Source: Phenylobacterium haematophilum | GTDB taxonomy: Bacteria > Pseudomonadota > Alphaproteobacteria > Caulobacterales > Caulobacteraceae | DNA length: 64,000 bases | Reading direction: 5' to 3' | Assembly (NCBI RefSeq): GCF_014196295.1 | Contig: NZ_JACIDK010000002.1 | Span: forward strand, 744,001-808,000 | In this document: piece after piece, positions 63,479 to 64,000 of the stretch | Layout: the number at the start of each line of letters is the position of its first letter | Position numbering within the stretch: the stretch's first letter is position 1 | Program-made: the position numbers and the translations under genes | Notes under the pieces: model-generated | Database searches by the model: none | What the model was told of the DNA's origin: nothing | The model's input: the letters and a program-made list of their open reading frames with translations, nothing else

Positions 63479-64000
63479 ATGTCGGACAAGTCCAAACGCC
63501 GCTCTCGCCTGGGCCGCGTCGCCAAGCTGCTGTTGCTGGCGGCCGGGGTGATCGCGCTCTTGGCCGCGGCGGCGATCGCGGCCTATGTCTGGAAGGGCTC
63601 GCACCCGTCATTCCTGGCGCCGCAGCCGCGGGCGGCGCACGCCAAGTTCATGGCTTCGGGCCTGACGCTGCACACCCCGCCGGGCGCGGGCCCGTTCCCG
63701 ACCGTGCTGCTCGTCCCCGGCTGCGGCGGCATCAGCAACGGCCGGGGCCCCAACCCGATCATGGACGAGTATGCGCAATCGGCGCTGCAGGCCGGCTGGG
63801 CGGCGGCGGTGCTCGACAGCTACGGGCCGCGCGGCTGGGACCCGGAGTGGGCGCGCCGGCGGGTCTGCGCCGGGGCGCGGCTGCAGGGGCTGTTTCGCAC
63901 CGCCGACATCCTGGCGGGCCTCGACCTGCTGGCGAAGGACCCGCGCGTCGACCACCGCCACGTGCGCGTCGCCGGCTGGAGCCATGGCGGCTGGGCGCTC
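63479..64000 (+). CDS. Dienelactone hydrolase-like protein, cut by the window end
   Basis: The frame is open from ATG 63479 to the end of the window (174 residues visible). A basic N-terminus and a membrane helix (AKLLLLAAGVIALLAAAAI) anchor it or direct export. An alpha/beta-hydrolase follows: strand with PTVLLVPGCGGISNG (oxyanion region), AAVLDSYGPRGWDPEW, and the nucleophile elbow GWSHGGWAL (Gly-X-Ser-X-Gly) at the very end. This matches the dienelactone hydrolase family in a broad sense; the Asp/His of the triad lie outside the window. The substrate is unknown. Confidence 0.8.
   Translation, partial: MSDKSKRRSRLGRVAKLLLLAAGVIALLAAAAIAAYVWKGSHPSFLAPQPRAAHAKFMASGLTLHTPPGAGPFPTVLLVPGCGGISNGRGPNPIMDEYAQSALQAGWAAAVLDSYGPRGWDPEWARRRVCAGARLQGLFRTADILAGLDLLAKDPRVDHRHVRVAGWSHGGWAL

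Overview
The window is GC-rich (roughly two thirds G+C) chromosomal DNA of an alphaproteobacterium. The family Caulobacteraceae (Caulobacter/Phenylobacterium-like) fits best. The evidence is a complete aa3 cytochrome oxidase cluster (ctaC-ctaD-ctaB-small ORF-ctaG-ctaE-DUF983-surf1) running into thrC, an M16 peptidase, a RimJ-type acetyltransferase and a PdeA-like GEDEF/EAL protein. Also consistent are a plant-type gshA after rsmE, a Caulobacter-style TonB receptor, DUF4170-cysQ-pmbA, and an LpxK/WaaA/MsbA cassette. No rRNA, tRNA, CRISPR array, IS element or integrase was recognised.

Layout. 0-4.4 kb: 3' part of purD, an APH-fold phosphotransferase and a class A penicillin-binding protein. 4.4-10.1 kb: envelope cassette on the minus strand, read msbA > DUF374 acyltransferase > CDF metal exporter > waaA > lpxK. 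10.2-16.1 kb: a secreted protein, a CX5R phosphatase, then pmbA > cysQ > DUF4170, a MAPEG protein and ubiD. 16.2-20.7 kb: small genes, a decayed UrcA-like gene and a tightly coupled ggt > ydeI-like > yjbR-like operon. 20.3-25.8 kb: a VOC protein, an ETF-beta-type methyltransferase, an HdeD protein, a TetR-desaturase operon with a visible operator, and two SDR genes divergent from a MerR regulator. 25.8-32.5 kb: ubiA, a possible micro-ORF with a near-perfect Shine-Dalgarno, and two tandem ABC half-exporters flanked by methyltransferases. 32.5-43.3 kb: YcaQ-like protein, PPK2, rsmE-gshA-GFA, DUF427, a POT peptide transporter, a TonB receptor and tldD. 43.3-50.2 kb: cytochrome oxidase genes. 50.2-61.3 kb: thrC, M16 peptidase, acetyltransferase, pdeA-like gene, yqgE, peroxiredoxin, acyl-CoA dehydrogenase, a cytochrome b561-YceI fusion, sua5 and an AhpD-like protein. 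61.3-63.3 kb: a lower-GC stretch holding two unrecognised genes, the only region that looks acquired. The window ends inside a dienelactone-hydrolase-like gene.

Most genes are housekeeping. Recurrent themes are the outer membrane (lipid A, Kdo, TonB, peptidoglycan), respiration (ubiquinone, cytochrome oxidase) and redox/thiol chemistry (glutathione, GGT, GFA, peroxiredoxin). Many neighbours are translationally coupled by 1- or 4-nt stop/start overlaps. The best candidates for something undescribed are the 61.3-63.3 kb stretch, the 24-codon ORF at 26946, and the paired symmetric sequences upstream of the TonB receptor.
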